NCBI RefSeq assembly: GCF_042651065.1
Contig: NZ_JBHSCH010000017.1
Location: 1 to 64,000, forward strand
Length of the DNA: 64,000 nucleotides
Direction: 5' to 3'
From: Pseudoroseomonas aestuarii
GTDB lineage: Bacteria > Pseudomonadota > Alphaproteobacteria > Acetobacterales > Acetobacteraceae
A program made the translations under genes and the position numbers. Numbering within the stretch: position 1 is the first letter of the stretch; every line of letters starts with the position of its first letter. The notes below the pieces were generated by a model, which had not been told where the DNA came from, searched no databases, and saw nothing but the letters and a program-made list of their open reading frames with translations. Shown piece by piece: positions 18,820 to 27,451 of this stretch.

Positions 18820-19539
18820 ATGCTGCGGAAGCCGAACGCGGCCGGCCTGATCGCCGCGCTGGACACGCCGGACGCGGCGCGGGCCGAGGGCTGGGCCCAG
18901 GCGGTGGCGCCGCATGTCGGGCTGGTGAAGGTGGGGCTGGAGCTGTTCTGCGCCGCCGGGCCGGGGGTGGTGGGGCGCATCGCCCGGCACCGGCCCGTCT
19001 TCCTCGACCTGAAGTTCCACGACATCCCGAACACCGTGGCCGGCGCCGTGCGCTCCGTCTGCGCCGACCGCGCCGCGGCGCCGGCGATGCTGACGCTGCA
19101 TGGCGGCGGCGGGGCGGCGATGATCGAGGCCGCGCGCCGCGCCGCCGAGGATGCGCTGGGCGAGGCGCGCCCGGCCATCCTGGCCGTCACGGTGCTGACC
19201 AGCTTCACCGCCGCGGCGCTGGCCGAGACGGGCGTCTCCGGCGGCCCGGCGCAGCAGGTGCTGCGGCTGGCGCGCCTGGCGCTGGAGGCCGGCGCCGACG
19301 GGCTGGTGTGCAGCCCGCAGGAGGTGAGCCGCCTGCGCGATGCCTTCGGCGACGCGCCGCTGCTGGTGGTGCCGGGCATCCGCCCGGCCGGCAGCGCGGC
19401 GGGCGACCAAGCGCGCATCGCCACGCCGGAGGAGACAGCGGCGCTGGGGGCGGATTGGCTGGTGGTCGGCCGGCCCATCACCGGCGCGCCGGATCCGGGC
19501 GCGGCGGCGGCCGCCATCGCGGCCAGCCTGCCACGCTGA
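18820..19539 (+). CDS. pyrF: Orotidine 5'-phosphate decarboxylase
   Basis: PyrF makes UMP from OMP, the last step of pyrimidine synthesis. The 239-residue TIM barrel has VKVGLELFCAAGP, the catalytic DLKFHDIPNTV and VPGIRPAG near the phosphate site. It starts 2 bp after lapA, and its TGA overlaps the trpF start (TGATG). Confidence 0.95.
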   Translation: MLRKPNAAGLIAALDTPDAARAEGWAQAVAPHVGLVKVGLELFCAAGPGVVGRIARHRPVFLDLKFHDIPNTVAGAVRSVCADRAAAPAMLTLHGGGGAAMIEAARRAAEDALGEARPAILAVTVLTSFTAAALAETGVSGGPAQQVLRLARLALEAGADGLVCSPQEVSRLRDAFGDAPLLVVPGIRPAGSAAGDQARIATPEETAALGADWLVVGRPITGAPDPGAAAAAIAASLPR

Positions 19540-20201
19540 TGCCGGCCCTGCTCCCCATCCCCCAGGTGAAGATCTGCGGCATCAACGACGCCGCGGCCTA
19601 TGACGCCGCCTGCCATGCCGGGGCGGAGTGGGTGGGCTTCGTCTTCTACCCGCCCTCGCCGCGCGCCGTCCCGCCGGAGCAGGCGGCGGCGCTGGCGGCG
19701 CGCGGCGGCACCGGGCGGCGCCCGGTGAATGTCGGCCTGCTGGTCGATGCCGAGGACGCGCTGATCGAGGCGGTGCTGGCCGAGGCGCCGCTCGGCCTGC
19801 TGCAGCTGCACGGCATGGAGAGCCCGGAGCGCTGCGCCGCCATCCGCGCGCGCTTCGGCCTGCCGGTGATGAAGGCGCTCGGCATCGCCGGGGAGGAGGA
19901 TCTCGCCCTGCTGGCCGAATACGCGCCGGCGGTGGACCGCTTCCTGCTGGATGCCAAGCCGCCGCGCGGCGCCGAGCTGCCCGGCGGCAACGCGGTGAGC
20001 TTCGACTGGTCCCTGCTGGCCGGCCGGGAGATCCCGCGCCCCTGGATGCTGGCCGGCGGGCTGACGCCGGTGAACGTGGCCGCCGCCATCCGCGCCACCG
20101 GCGCGCCGGCGGTGGATGTCTCCTCCGGCGTGGAGCGGATGCGCGGCGTGAAGGACCCGGTGCTGGTCTCGGCCTTCGTCGCCGCTGCCCACGGCGCCTG
20201 A
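19539..20201 (+). CDS. trpF: Phosphoribosylanthranilate isomerase
   Basis: The 220-residue TIM barrel catalyses the Amadori rearrangement in tryptophan synthesis. It has the catalytic Cys in VKICGIND (about 10-17), GFVFYPPSPRAV, LLQLHGMESP, the catalytic Asp in FLLDAKPP and AVDVSSGVERMRGVKDP. The ATG at 19539 overlaps the pyrF stop. trpB follows after a gap of about 146 bp that contains a hairpin repeat. Confidence 0.95.
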   Translation: MPALLPIPQVKICGINDAAAYDAACHAGAEWVGFVFYPPSPRAVPPEQAAALAARGGTGRRPVNVGLLVDAEDALIEAVLAEAPLGLLQLHGMESPERCAAIRARFGLPVMKALGIAGEEDLALLAEYAPAVDRFLLDAKPPRGAELPGGNAVSFDWSLLAGREIPRPWMLAGGLTPVNVAAAIRATGAPAVDVSSGVERMRGVKDPVLVSAFVAAAHGA

Positions 20202-20204
20202 CGG

Positions 20205-20250
20205 CCAGAAAAAAGAAGGGGGCCCGGGGGAATTCATTCCCCCGGCCGTC
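20205..20250 (+). repeat. GAATTC-hairpin repeat copy 3, between trpF and trpB
   Basis: The lead GGCCAGAAAAAAGAAGGGGG is followed by CCGGGGGAAT, TC and ATTCCCCCGG (20224-20245), a 10-bp perfect stem. The lead matches copy 5 (at 63405) almost exactly. The flank after the stem (GTCGCTTCGTTT) has scattered Ts. It may attenuate transcription entering trpB, so trpBA may use a start within 20250-20340. Confidence 0.75.
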
Positions 20251-20347
20251 GCTTCGTTTAAAACTATGAGCCGGCCCCAGGGTGGCGCGGTCCGCCCTGG
20301 CCCCATATGACAGCGCACGCGTGACGATGCGCGGCCTGGAGGGATGA

Positions 20348-21565
20348 GTGAACAAGCCTCTGCCAAATTCTCTGCGTCAGGGCCCGGATGGGCGCGGTCG
20401 CTTCGGTCAGTTCGGCGGCCGTTATGTCGCCGAGACGCTGATGCCCGTCATCCAGGAGGTCGAGCAGGCCTATAACGAGGCCCGCAACGACCCGGCCTTC
20501 ATGGCGGAGTGGCGTCGCTTGCTGAAGGACTATGTGGGCCGGCCCAGCCCGCTCTGGCTGTGCGAGCGGCTGACCGAGCACCTCGGCGGCGCGAAGGTGT
20601 ACTTCAAGCGCGAGGAGCTGAACCACACCGGCGCGCACAAGATCAACGCCGTGCTGGGCCAGATCATGCTGGCCAAGCGGATGGGCAAGCCGCGCATCAT
20701 CGCCGAGACGGGCGCCGGGCAGCATGGCGTGGCCACCGCCACGGCCTGCGCGCTGTTCGGGCTGAAATGCGTCGTCTACATGGGCGCGACCGACGTGGAG
20801 CGGCAGCAGCCCAACGTGTTCCGCATGAAGCTGCTGGGGGCCGAGGTGGTGCCCGTCACCTCCGGCGCCGGCACGCTGAAGGACGCGATGAACGAGGGGC
20901 TGCGCGACTGGGTGGCCAATGTGTCGGACACCTACTACTGCATCGGCACCGTCGCCGGCCCCGCGCCCTTCCCGCAGATGGTGCGGGACTTCCAGTGCGT
21001 GATCGGCGAGGAGACGCGCCAGCAGATCCTGGCCGCCGAAGGGCGGCTGCCGGACGCGCTGGTCTGCGCGGTGGGCGGCGGCTCCTCCGCCATGGGGCTG
21101 TTCCACCCCTTCCTCGACGATGAGGGCGTGGCGATCTACGGCGTCGAGGCGGCGGGGCGTGGCCTCGAGAGCGGCGAGCACGCGGCGGCCATCGCCGGCG
21201 GGCGCCCGGGCGTGCTGCACGGCAACAAGACCTACCTGCTGCAGGACAATCACGGCCAGATCACCGAGGCGCACTCGATCTCGGCGGGGCTGGACTATCC
21301 CGGCATCGGGCCGGAGCATTCCTGGCTGCACGAGATCGGCCGCGCCACCTATGTCAGCGTCACCGATGACGAGGCGCTGGAGGCGTTCCAGCTCTGCTCG
21401 AAGCTGGAGGGGATCATCCCCGCCCTCGAATCCGCCCATGGCCTGGCGCATGTGATGAAGCTGGCGCCGACGATGGACAAGGATAAGATCATTGTCCTCA
21501 ACCTCTCCGGCCGGGGCGACAAGGACATCTTCACCGTCGCGAAGCACATGGGAGTGACGCTGTGA
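20348..21565 (+). CDS. trpB: Tryptophan synthase beta chain
   Basis: TrpB condenses indole with serine using PLP. The 405-residue protein has GGRYVAETLMP, the Schiff-base Lys98 in NHTGAHKINAVLGQ, GAGQHGVATAT, and CAVGGGSSAMG for phosphate binding. The start is GTG at 20348, 6 bp after a good GGAGGG site; the ATG 4 bp upstream is out of frame. The stop overlaps the trpA GTG start. Confidence 0.96.
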   Translation: MNKPLPNSLRQGPDGRGRFGQFGGRYVAETLMPVIQEVEQAYNEARNDPAFMAEWRRLLKDYVGRPSPLWLCERLTEHLGGAKVYFKREELNHTGAHKINAVLGQIMLAKRMGKPRIIAETGAGQHGVATATACALFGLKCVVYMGATDVERQQPNVFRMKLLGAEVVPVTSGAGTLKDAMNEGLRDWVANVSDTYYCIGTVAGPAPFPQMVRDFQCVIGEETRQQILAAEGRLPDALVCAVGGGSSAMGLFHPFLDDEGVAIYGVEAAGRGLESGEHAAAIAGGRPGVLHGNKTYLLQDNHGQITEAHSISAGLDYPGIGPEHSWLHEIGRATYVSVTDDEALEAFQLCSKLEGIIPALESAHGLAHVMKLAPTMDKDKIIVLNLSGRGDKDIFTVAKHMGVTL

Positions 21566-22392
21566 GCCGCATCGCCGCCCGCTTCGCGCAGCTCAAGGCG
21601 GAGGGGCGCGGCGCCCTGATGCCCTTCATCGAGGCCTACGACCCGGACCCGGCCACCAGCATGGCGCTGCTGCGCTGCCTGCCCGGCGCCGGGGCGGACC
21701 TGATCGAGCTCGGCGTCCCCTTCACCGACCCGATGGCCGACGGCCCCACCGTGCAGCTGGCCGGCCAGCGGGCGCTGAAGGCCGGCGGCACGCTGGCCGG
21801 CGCGCTCGCCATGGTGCGGGACTTCCGGCGCGAGGATGACGAGACGCCGATCGTGCTGATGGGCTACCTCAACCCCATCCTCTCCTATGGGGAGGAGCGC
21901 TTCTGCCGCGATGCCGGCGCCTCCGGCGTCGATGGCCTGATCGTGGTGGACATGCCGCCCGAGGAGGCGGACGCGCTGGCCCCGCACGCCGCCACCGAGG
22001 GGCTGGACCTGATCCGCCTCATCGCCCCCACCACGGACGATGCGCGGCTGCCCAAGGTGCTCGCCGGCACCAGCGGCTTCATCTACTACGTCGCCATCGC
22101 CGGCATCACCGGCACGCGCAGCGCCTCGCGCGACGTGCTGGCGGAGGCCATCCCGCGCGTGCGGCGGCACACCGACCTGCCCATCGCCATCGGCTTCGGC
22201 GTCCGCACGCCGCAGCAGGCGGCGGAGGCGGTGCAGATCGCCGATGGCGCGGTGGTGGCCTCGGCACTGATCGACACGCTGGCGAAGTCGCTCGACGACA
22301 AGGGCCGCGCCCGCCCCGACACGGTGCGCAAGGTGCTCGACCAGGTGCGCGAGCTGTCGGAAGCCGTGCGCGGCGCCCGCGTCCCGGCCTGA
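21562..22392 (+). CDS. trpA: Tryptophan synthase alpha chain
   Basis: TrpA cleaves indole-3-glycerol phosphate and channels indole to TrpB. The 276-residue barrel carries the catalytic Glu in DLIELGVPFTDPMADGPTVQ and the catalytic Asp in that same motif. GVRTPQQAAE and GAVVASALID line the phosphate end. It begins with GTG overlapping the trpB stop (GTGA), so the two subunits are coupled. FIEAYDPDP near the N-terminus replaces the more usual TAGDP, a mild divergence. Confidence 0.95.
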   Translation: MSRIAARFAQLKAEGRGALMPFIEAYDPDPATSMALLRCLPGAGADLIELGVPFTDPMADGPTVQLAGQRALKAGGTLAGALAMVRDFRREDDETPIVLMGYLNPILSYGEERFCRDAGASGVDGLIVVDMPPEEADALAPHAATEGLDLIRLIAPTTDDARLPKVLAGTSGFIYYVAIAGITGTRSASRDVLAEAIPRVRRHTDLPIAIGFGVRTPQQAAEAVQIADGAVVASALIDTLAKSLDDKGRARPDTVRKVLDQVRELSEAVRGARVPA

Positions 22393-22402
22393 GGATGGGA
22401 GC

Positions 22403-22427
22403 GCGCCGGGCCAGGCCGGCCCGGCGC
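22403..22427 (+). terminator. Hairpin after trpA
   Basis: GCGCCGGGCC (22403-22412) and GGCCCGGCGC (22418-22427) form a perfect 10-bp stem with loop AGGCC. No T-run follows, so it is a candidate terminator or 3'-end stabiliser for the trp genes. Confidence 0.45.
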
Positions 22428-22480
22428 AACTCCTCCGCTTCCGCCGGGTTCCTGGCGGCAGCATGGCAGGAGGGACGGGC

Positions 22481-23740
22481 ATGAGCCGCTGGCGCTGGCT
22501 GCTGCGCAGGCTGACACGGAAGCTCTGGTTCCGCGCCGCCTTCTTCGCCCTGCTGGCGGTGGTGACGGCGCTGTTCTCCGCCGTGGCGGCGCCCTTCATC
22601 CCCTACGAGATCACCGCCACCATCGGCGCCGAGGCGGTGGACAACATCCTCGGCATCCTGGCCAGCAGCATGCTGGCGGTGACGACCTTCTCCCTCACCA
22701 CCATGGTCTCGGCCTTCTCGGCCGCCACCAGCAACGCCACGCCGCGCGCCACCCGCCTGCTGATCGAGGACCGGACGGCGCAGAACGCCATCTCCACCTT
22801 CCTCGGCAGCTTCCTCTACGCGGTGGTGGGCATCGTCGCGCTCAGCACCGGGCTGTATGGCGAGAGCGGGCGCGTCATCCTCTTCGCCGTGACGGTGCTG
22901 GTGATCGTCTGGATCGTGGTGACGCTGGTGCGCTGGATGGAGCACCTCTCCCGCCTCGGCCGGGTGGGGGAGACCACCCACCGCATCGAGACGGCGGCGC
23001 GCGAGGCGCTGCGCGAGGCGGCGCGCCTGCCGCATCTGGGCGGCCTGCCGCCGGTCATGGTGCCGCCCGCCGCCCGCGCCGTGGAGCCGGAAGGGCGGGG
23101 CTATGTGCAGTACATCGACACCGGGCTGCTCTCCGAACTGGCAGAGGAGGCGGGCGGTGCGGCGCATGTGGCGGTGCGGCCCGGCGCCTATGTGCATCCC
23201 GGCCGGCCGCTGCTGTGGCTCGACGGGCCCTTCGACGACGCGATGGCGGAGCGCCTGCGCGGCGCCTTCACCCTGGCCGAGGAGCGCTCCTACGACCAGG
23301 ACCCGCGCTTCGGGCTGATCGTGCTGTCCGAGATCGGCTCGCGCGCCCTGTCGCCGGCGGTGAACGACCCCGGCACGGCGATCAGCGTCATCAATGCCGG
23401 CGGCCGGCTGCTGGCGGAATGGGCGGTGGCGATGGACCGCCCGCCCGCGGAGGAATGCCGCTACCGCAACCTGCACCTGCCCGGCTTGCAGGCCGAGGAG
23501 ATGTTCGACGATTTCTTCCGCCCGCTGGCGCGCGACGGCGCGGGCGTGCTGGAGGTGGGGATGCGGCTACAGCGGACCCTGGCCATGCTGGCCGGCGCCG
23601 GCCATGGGCGCCTCGCCCCCATGGCCGCCCGGCACGCGCGGGAGGCCCTGGCGCGGGCCGACAAGGCCCTCCTGCTCCCGGCGGAGCGGGAGACGCTGCG
23701 CCGGCTGGCGGAGGCGGTGCCCGCCCCCCTTCCGGGCTGA
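22481..23740 (+). CDS. DUF2254 domain-containing membrane protein
   Basis: The 419-residue protein has four hydrophobic helices in its first 150 residues, with the family pattern TFSLTTMVSAFSAATSNATPRATRLLIEDRTAQNAISTFLGSF. A soluble C-terminal part contains RPGAYVHPGRPLLWLD and LSPAVNDPGTAI. The family is widespread and functionally unknown. The start at 22481 is chosen for GGAGGG 7 bp upstream; an in-frame ATG at 22463 lies before that site. Confidence 0.82.
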   Translation: MSRWRWLLRRLTRKLWFRAAFFALLAVVTALFSAVAAPFIPYEITATIGAEAVDNILGILASSMLAVTTFSLTTMVSAFSAATSNATPRATRLLIEDRTAQNAISTFLGSFLYAVVGIVALSTGLYGESGRVILFAVTVLVIVWIVVTLVRWMEHLSRLGRVGETTHRIETAAREALREAARLPHLGGLPPVMVPPAARAVEPEGRGYVQYIDTGLLSELAEEAGGAAHVAVRPGAYVHPGRPLLWLDGPFDDAMAERLRGAFTLAEERSYDQDPRFGLIVLSEIGSRALSPAVNDPGTAISVINAGGRLLAEWAVAMDRPPAEECRYRNLHLPGLQAEEMFDDFFRPLARDGAGVLEVGMRLQRTLAMLAGAGHGRLAPMAARHAREALARADKALLLPAERETLRRLAEAVPAPLPG

Positions 23741-23746
23741 GCGGCC

Positions 23747-24469
23747 TCAGCCCCGCGCGGCGGCGATGGCGGCCTCGGGCGTGATCCGCCCATCGTAGAG
23801 GGCGCGGCCGATGATGGTGCCGGCCACCCCGCCGGCGGCGCGCAGCGCCAGGATGTCCTCCACCCCCGCCACGCCGCCCGACGCGACGACCGGCGTGGAC
23901 AGCCGCGCCGCCAGCGCCGCCGTGGCCTCCACGTTCACGCCGCCCAGCATGCCGTCCCGCTCGATGTCGGTGTGGATGATGGCGGCGGCGCCGGCATCCT
24001 CGAAGGCCAGGGCGAGGTCGAGGGCGGAGACGCTGCTCACCTCGGCCCAGCCCTCGGTCGCCACCATGCCGTCCTTCGCGTCGATGCCCACGGCCACCTG
24101 GCCGGGGAAGGCGCGGCAGGCGGCGCGGGCGAAATCCGGGTCCTTCACCGCCGCCGAGCCGAGGATGATCCGGGCGATGCCGCGCTTCAGCCAGGCCTCC
24201 ACCGTCGCCATGTCGCGGATGCCGCCGCCGAGCTGAACAGGGCGGGTGGTGGCGGCCAGGATGGCGTCCACCGCCGCGGCATTGGCCGGGCGGCCGGCGA
24301 AGGCGCCGTCGAGGTCCACCACGTGCAGCCAGCCGAAGCCGGCCTTGTCGAAGGCGGCGGCCTGGGTGGCGGGGTCGCCGTAGATGGTGGCCTGTGCCAT
24401 GTCGCCGCGCTTCAGGCGCACCACCTGGCCGGCCTTGAGGTCGATGGCGGGGTAGAGCGTGAAGGGCAT
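23747..24469 (-). CDS. hisA: ProFAR isomerase (HisA)
   Basis: HisA performs the Amadori rearrangement of ProFAR in histidine synthesis. The 240-residue half-barrel pair has the catalytic Asp in YPAIDLKAGQVVRL, VDLDGAF, VQLGGGIRD, VGIDAKDG, HTDIERDGML, and ASGGV followed by GTIIGRALYDG. It stands apart from other his genes and converges with DUF2254 with only 6 bp between stops. The longer frame upstream of 24469 runs under the ROK gene and is rejected. Confidence 0.93.
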   Translation of the reverse strand: MPFTLYPAIDLKAGQVVRLKRGDMAQATIYGDPATQAAAFDKAGFGWLHVVDLDGAFAGRPANAAAVDAILAATTRPVQLGGGIRDMATVEAWLKRGIARIILGSAAVKDPDFARAACRAFPGQVAVGIDAKDGMVATEGWAEVSSVSALDLALAFEDAGAAAIIHTDIERDGMLGGVNVEATAALAARLSTPVVASGGVAGVEDILALRAAGGVAGTIIGRALYDGRITPEAAIAAARG

Positions 24470-24581
24470 GGCGCGGTCCGGAGGCTGCTGGCGGAGCGGC
24501 GGGGATAGCCCGGCCCGGCCGGGTGGTCCAGCAGCGCCGCCGCCTCTTGGCCGCGGCGTGCCGGGGCTGCATCCTGCGGCG

Positions 24582-25493
24582 ATGAAATTCCGTATCGGCA
24601 TCGACCTGGGCGGCACCAAGACCGAGATCGTGGCGCTCGACCCGGCGGGCGCGGTGCGGCTGCGCCGACGCGCCGCCACGCCGCAGGATTACGACGGCAT
24701 CCTCGGCCTGCTGGCCGGGCTGGTGGCGGCGGCGGAGGCGGAACTGGGCGAGGAGGGCGGCGCCAGTGTCGGTGTCGGCATCCCTGGCAGCCTCAGCCCG
24801 GCCACCGGGCTGGTGCGCAACGCCAACACCCGCTGCCTGAACGGCCGGCCGCTGGACCGCGACCTGGCGGCGGCGCTGGGCCGCCCGGTGCGCCTTTCCA
24901 ACGACGCCAACTGCCTGGCGCTGAGCGAGGCGGCGGATGGCGCGGGCGCCGGCTTCGGGGTGGTGTTCGCCGTCATCCTGGGCACCGGCGTGGGCGGCGG
25001 TCTGGTGGTGGAGGGGCGGCTGATCGAGGGGCTGAACCGGGTGGCCGGCGAATGGGGCCATACCCCCCTGCCCTGGGCGGCGCCTGGGGAGCACCCCGGC
25101 CCCGCCTGCTGGTGCGGCCAGCGCGGCTGCCTGGAGACGCTGCTCTGCGGCCCCGCCCTGGCGGCCGACTGGAAGGGGGAGGGCCAGCGCGATGCCGGCG
25201 GCATCGAGGCCGCCGCTGCGGCCGGGGATGCGGCGGCACGAGCCGCGCTGGAGCGGCACGCCGGCCGCCTCGCCCGCGCCCTGGCGGCGGTGACCAACCT
25301 GATCGACCCGGATGTGGTGGTGCTGGGCGGCGGCCTCTCCAACCTCGCCACCCTCTACGAGACGGTGCCGCGGCTGATGGCGGCGCATGTGTTCGGCGAC
25401 GTGGCGCAATGCCGGCTGCGGCCGGCGCGGCATGGCGATTCCTCCGGCGTGTTCGGCGCCGCCCGGCTCTGGGACCTCCCCGGGCCGGGGTGA
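24582..25493 (+). CDS. ROK family sugar kinase (fructokinase-like)
   Basis: The 303-residue kinase starts with the ATP phosphate loop GIDLGGTKTE. It then has the catalytic Asp in LSNDANCLALSEA, GTGVGGG, and the ROK zinc site in HTPLPWAAP...CWCGQRGCLE. VVLGGGLSN is the adenosine motif. The zinc site and length fit fructokinase, mannokinase or N-acetylglucosamine kinase homologues. It is divergent from hisA with a 112-bp gap. The sugar is not determinable. Confidence 0.86.
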   Translation: MKFRIGIDLGGTKTEIVALDPAGAVRLRRRAATPQDYDGILGLLAGLVAAAEAELGEEGGASVGVGIPGSLSPATGLVRNANTRCLNGRPLDRDLAAALGRPVRLSNDANCLALSEAADGAGAGFGVVFAVILGTGVGGGLVVEGRLIEGLNRVAGEWGHTPLPWAAPGEHPGPACWCGQRGCLETLLCGPALAADWKGEGQRDAGGIEAAAAAGDAAARAALERHAGRLARALAAVTNLIDPDVVVLGGGLSNLATLYETVPRLMAAHVFGDVAQCRLRPARHGDSSGVFGAARLWDLPGPG

Positions 25494-25503
25494 ACAAGGA
25501 TGG

Positions 25504-25531
25504 TTGCGCGGACAGGCATAGGACGTATGAT
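25504..25531 (+). promoter_or_regulatory. Candidate promoter of the dehydratase gene
   Basis: TTGCGC (25504-25509) is separated by 16 bp from TATGAT (25526-25531), a close match to a housekeeping -10 box. The ORF starts 29 bp further on, with GGAGGAG as ribosome site. Confidence 0.4.
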
Positions 25532-25560
25532 GACCTGACAAACAGCCGGAGGAGCCGCGC

Positions 25561-26496
25561 ATGGCCCGCATGACCCCCGCCGAGATGGCGCAGCAGATCG
25601 GCAGCGGCCTGCTGTCCTTCCCCGTCACCCACTTCAGGGCGGATTTCAGCTACGACGCCGCGCCCTACCGCGAGCATGTGGGCTGGATGCTGGGCCACGG
25701 CCCCGCCGGGCTGTTCGCCGCCGGCGGCACGGGCGAGTTCTTCAACCTCTCCCCCGCCGAGATCGCCGTGGTGGTGAAGGACGCGGTGGAGGAGGTGGGC
25801 GGCAAGGTGCCGGTGATCGCGGCGGCCGGCATGGCGACGCCGATCGCGAAGGAGCTGGCGCAATCGGCCGAGGCGGCGGGCGCCGACGGGCTGCTGCTGC
25901 TGCCGAACTACCTGGTGAACTCGGAGCAGGCGGGCCTTGCCGCGCATATCGAGGCGGTGTGCAAGAGCACCCGGCTCGGCGTCATCGTCTACAACCGCGA
26001 CAACGCCATCCTGAACGAGGACACGCTGGCCGGGCTTTGCGAGCGCTGCCCGAACCTCGTCGGCTTCAAGGATGGCGTGGGCGACATCGAGCTGATGACG
26101 CGCATCTACGCCAGGATGGGCGACCGGCTGACCTATGTGGGCGGCCTGCCCACCGCCGAGACCTTCGCCCTGCCCTATCTGGAGATGGGCGTGACGACCT
26201 ATTCCTCGGCCATCTTCAACTTCGTGCCGGAGTTCGCCAATGCCTTCTACAAGGCGGTGCGGGCGAAGGATGCGGCCACGGTCTATCAGGGCCTGCGGGA
26301 GTTCGTGCTGCCCTACATCGCCATCCGCAACCGCCGGAAGGGCTATGCGGTCTCCATCGTGAAGGCGGGCTGCGCCGCGGTGGGCCGCCCGGCCGGCCCG
26401 GTGCGCGCGCCGCTGACCGACCTGGACGCGGCGGAGATGGACATGCTGAAGGCGCTGATCGCGAAGCTGCCGAGGCCGCTCGCCGCCGCCGCCTGA
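25561..26496 (+). CDS. kdgD: 5-dehydro-4-deoxyglucarate dehydratase
   Basis: The 311-residue enzyme is in the dihydrodipicolinate synthase family. It has GLLSFPVTHF, GGTGEFFNLS, VIVYNRDNA (catalytic Tyr) and Schiff-base Lys170 in FKDGVGD. These match KDG dehydratase, which turns 5-keto-4-deoxy-glucarate into 2-ketoglutarate semialdehyde, water and CO2. It meets the HpcH/HpaI aldolase gene tail-to-tail, and both act on sugar acids. GGAGGAG precedes the ATG. No transporter or regulator is adjacent. Confidence 0.88.
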   Translation: MARMTPAEMAQQIGSGLLSFPVTHFRADFSYDAAPYREHVGWMLGHGPAGLFAAGGTGEFFNLSPAEIAVVVKDAVEEVGGKVPVIAAAGMATPIAKELAQSAEAAGADGLLLLPNYLVNSEQAGLAAHIEAVCKSTRLGVIVYNRDNAILNEDTLAGLCERCPNLVGFKDGVGDIELMTRIYARMGDRLTYVGGLPTAETFALPYLEMGVTTYSSAIFNFVPEFANAFYKAVRAKDAATVYQGLREFVLPYIAIRNRRKGYAVSIVKAGCAAVGRPAGPVRAPLTDLDAAEMDMLKALIAKLPRPLAAAA

Positions 26497-26499
26497 ACC

Positions 26500-26548
26500 G
26501 GCAGGAAGAAGATGGGAGGCCGGGGGAATTCCTTCCCCCGGCCTTTCC
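26500..26548. terminator. GAATTC-hairpin repeat copy 4, between convergent genes
   Basis: The lead GGCAGGAAGAAGATGGGA is followed by GGCCGGGGGAA (26518-26528), loop TTCC and TTCCCCCGGCC (26533-26543), an 11-bp perfect stem, then TTTCC. Here the centre reads GAATTCCTTC. Lying between kdgD and the aldolase gene, it can terminate both. Confidence 0.75.
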
Positions 26549-26551
26549 AGT

Positions 26552-27310
26552 TCAGCCGCGCGCCGCCGCGATCTGCGTCTTGGCGCCCTGCAGCATCAGC
26601 CCGCTGTCGTTGAGGATGGTGGTGAGCTTGAAGCCCATGCCGATCATCTTCTTGGCGTAGGCGCCGGTGGCGTTGTGCAGGCCGACGGCGATGTTGCGCT
26701 TGCCGCACTCGTTCAGCAGCCGCTCGTAGATCTTCATGATCTCCGGCTCGTCGCGGTCCAGCTTCGGCGCCATGCCGAGCGAGAGGCCGAGATCGGAGGG
26801 GCCGACATAGATGCCGTCGATCCCCGGCACGTCGAGGATGGCCTCCAGGTTGTCGAGCGCCTGCTTGGTCTCGATCATCGGGATGACGGCGATGTCGCGG
26901 TTGGCGGTCTCGAAGTAGCTGCCGGCCTCGCCATAGATGCCGGCGCGGATCGGCCCGAAGGAGCGGGTGCCCTCGGGCGGGTAGCGGCAGGAGGAGACGA
27001 GCTGCTGCGCCTGCTCGGCGGTGTTCACCATCGGGCAGATGACGCCCATGGCGCCGGCATCGAGCACCTTGCCGATGATGCCCGGCTCGTTCCACGGCAC
27101 GCGCACCATCGGCGTCACGCCATGCGGCTGCATGCCCTGGAAGCAGCTGACGGCGGAGAGGTAGTCCTGCACGCCGTGCTGCATGTCGACGGTCAGGCTG
27201 TCGAAGCCGGCCTGCGCCATGACCTCGGCGCTGTAGCCATTCGGGATGGCCAGCCAGCCATTGACCACGGCGCGGCCCTGCGCCCAGGCATCCTTGACCT
27301 TGTTCGGCAT
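26552..27310 (-). CDS. HpcH/HpaI family aldolase/citrate lyase
   Basis: The 252-residue class II pyruvate aldolase has WLAIPNGYSAEVMAQAGFDSLTVDMQHG (metal and base region), VICPMVNTAEQAQQLV, IPMIETKQALDNLEAI and IYVGPSDLGLSLG. Relatives cleave 4-hydroxy-2-oxo acids such as 2-keto-3-deoxyglucarate (GarL) or 4-hydroxy-2-oxoheptanedioate (HpaI). Facing kdgD, a GarL-like step in sugar-acid use is plausible. The start at 27310 has GGAGGAAA about 12 bp upstream. Confidence 0.87.
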   Translation of the reverse strand: MPNKVKDAWAQGRAVVNGWLAIPNGYSAEVMAQAGFDSLTVDMQHGVQDYLSAVSCFQGMQPHGVTPMVRVPWNEPGIIGKVLDAGAMGVICPMVNTAEQAQQLVSSCRYPPEGTRSFGPIRAGIYGEAGSYFETANRDIAVIPMIETKQALDNLEAILDVPGIDGIYVGPSDLGLSLGMAPKLDRDEPEIMKIYERLLNECGKRNIAVGLHNATGAYAKKMIGMGFKLTTILNDSGLMLQGAKTQIAAARG

Positions 27311-27451
27311 TGTAATTCCGTTTCCTCCAAATCGCCGGAGACGAAACGCTATGCCTGTGCCGAGGGGGCGTCAACGCACCGCCGCACTGCACAGCGCGCT
27401 TTGGCGCACCACATTCGGCAGCGTGATCGCGGCAGGAATGACAGGACCGGC

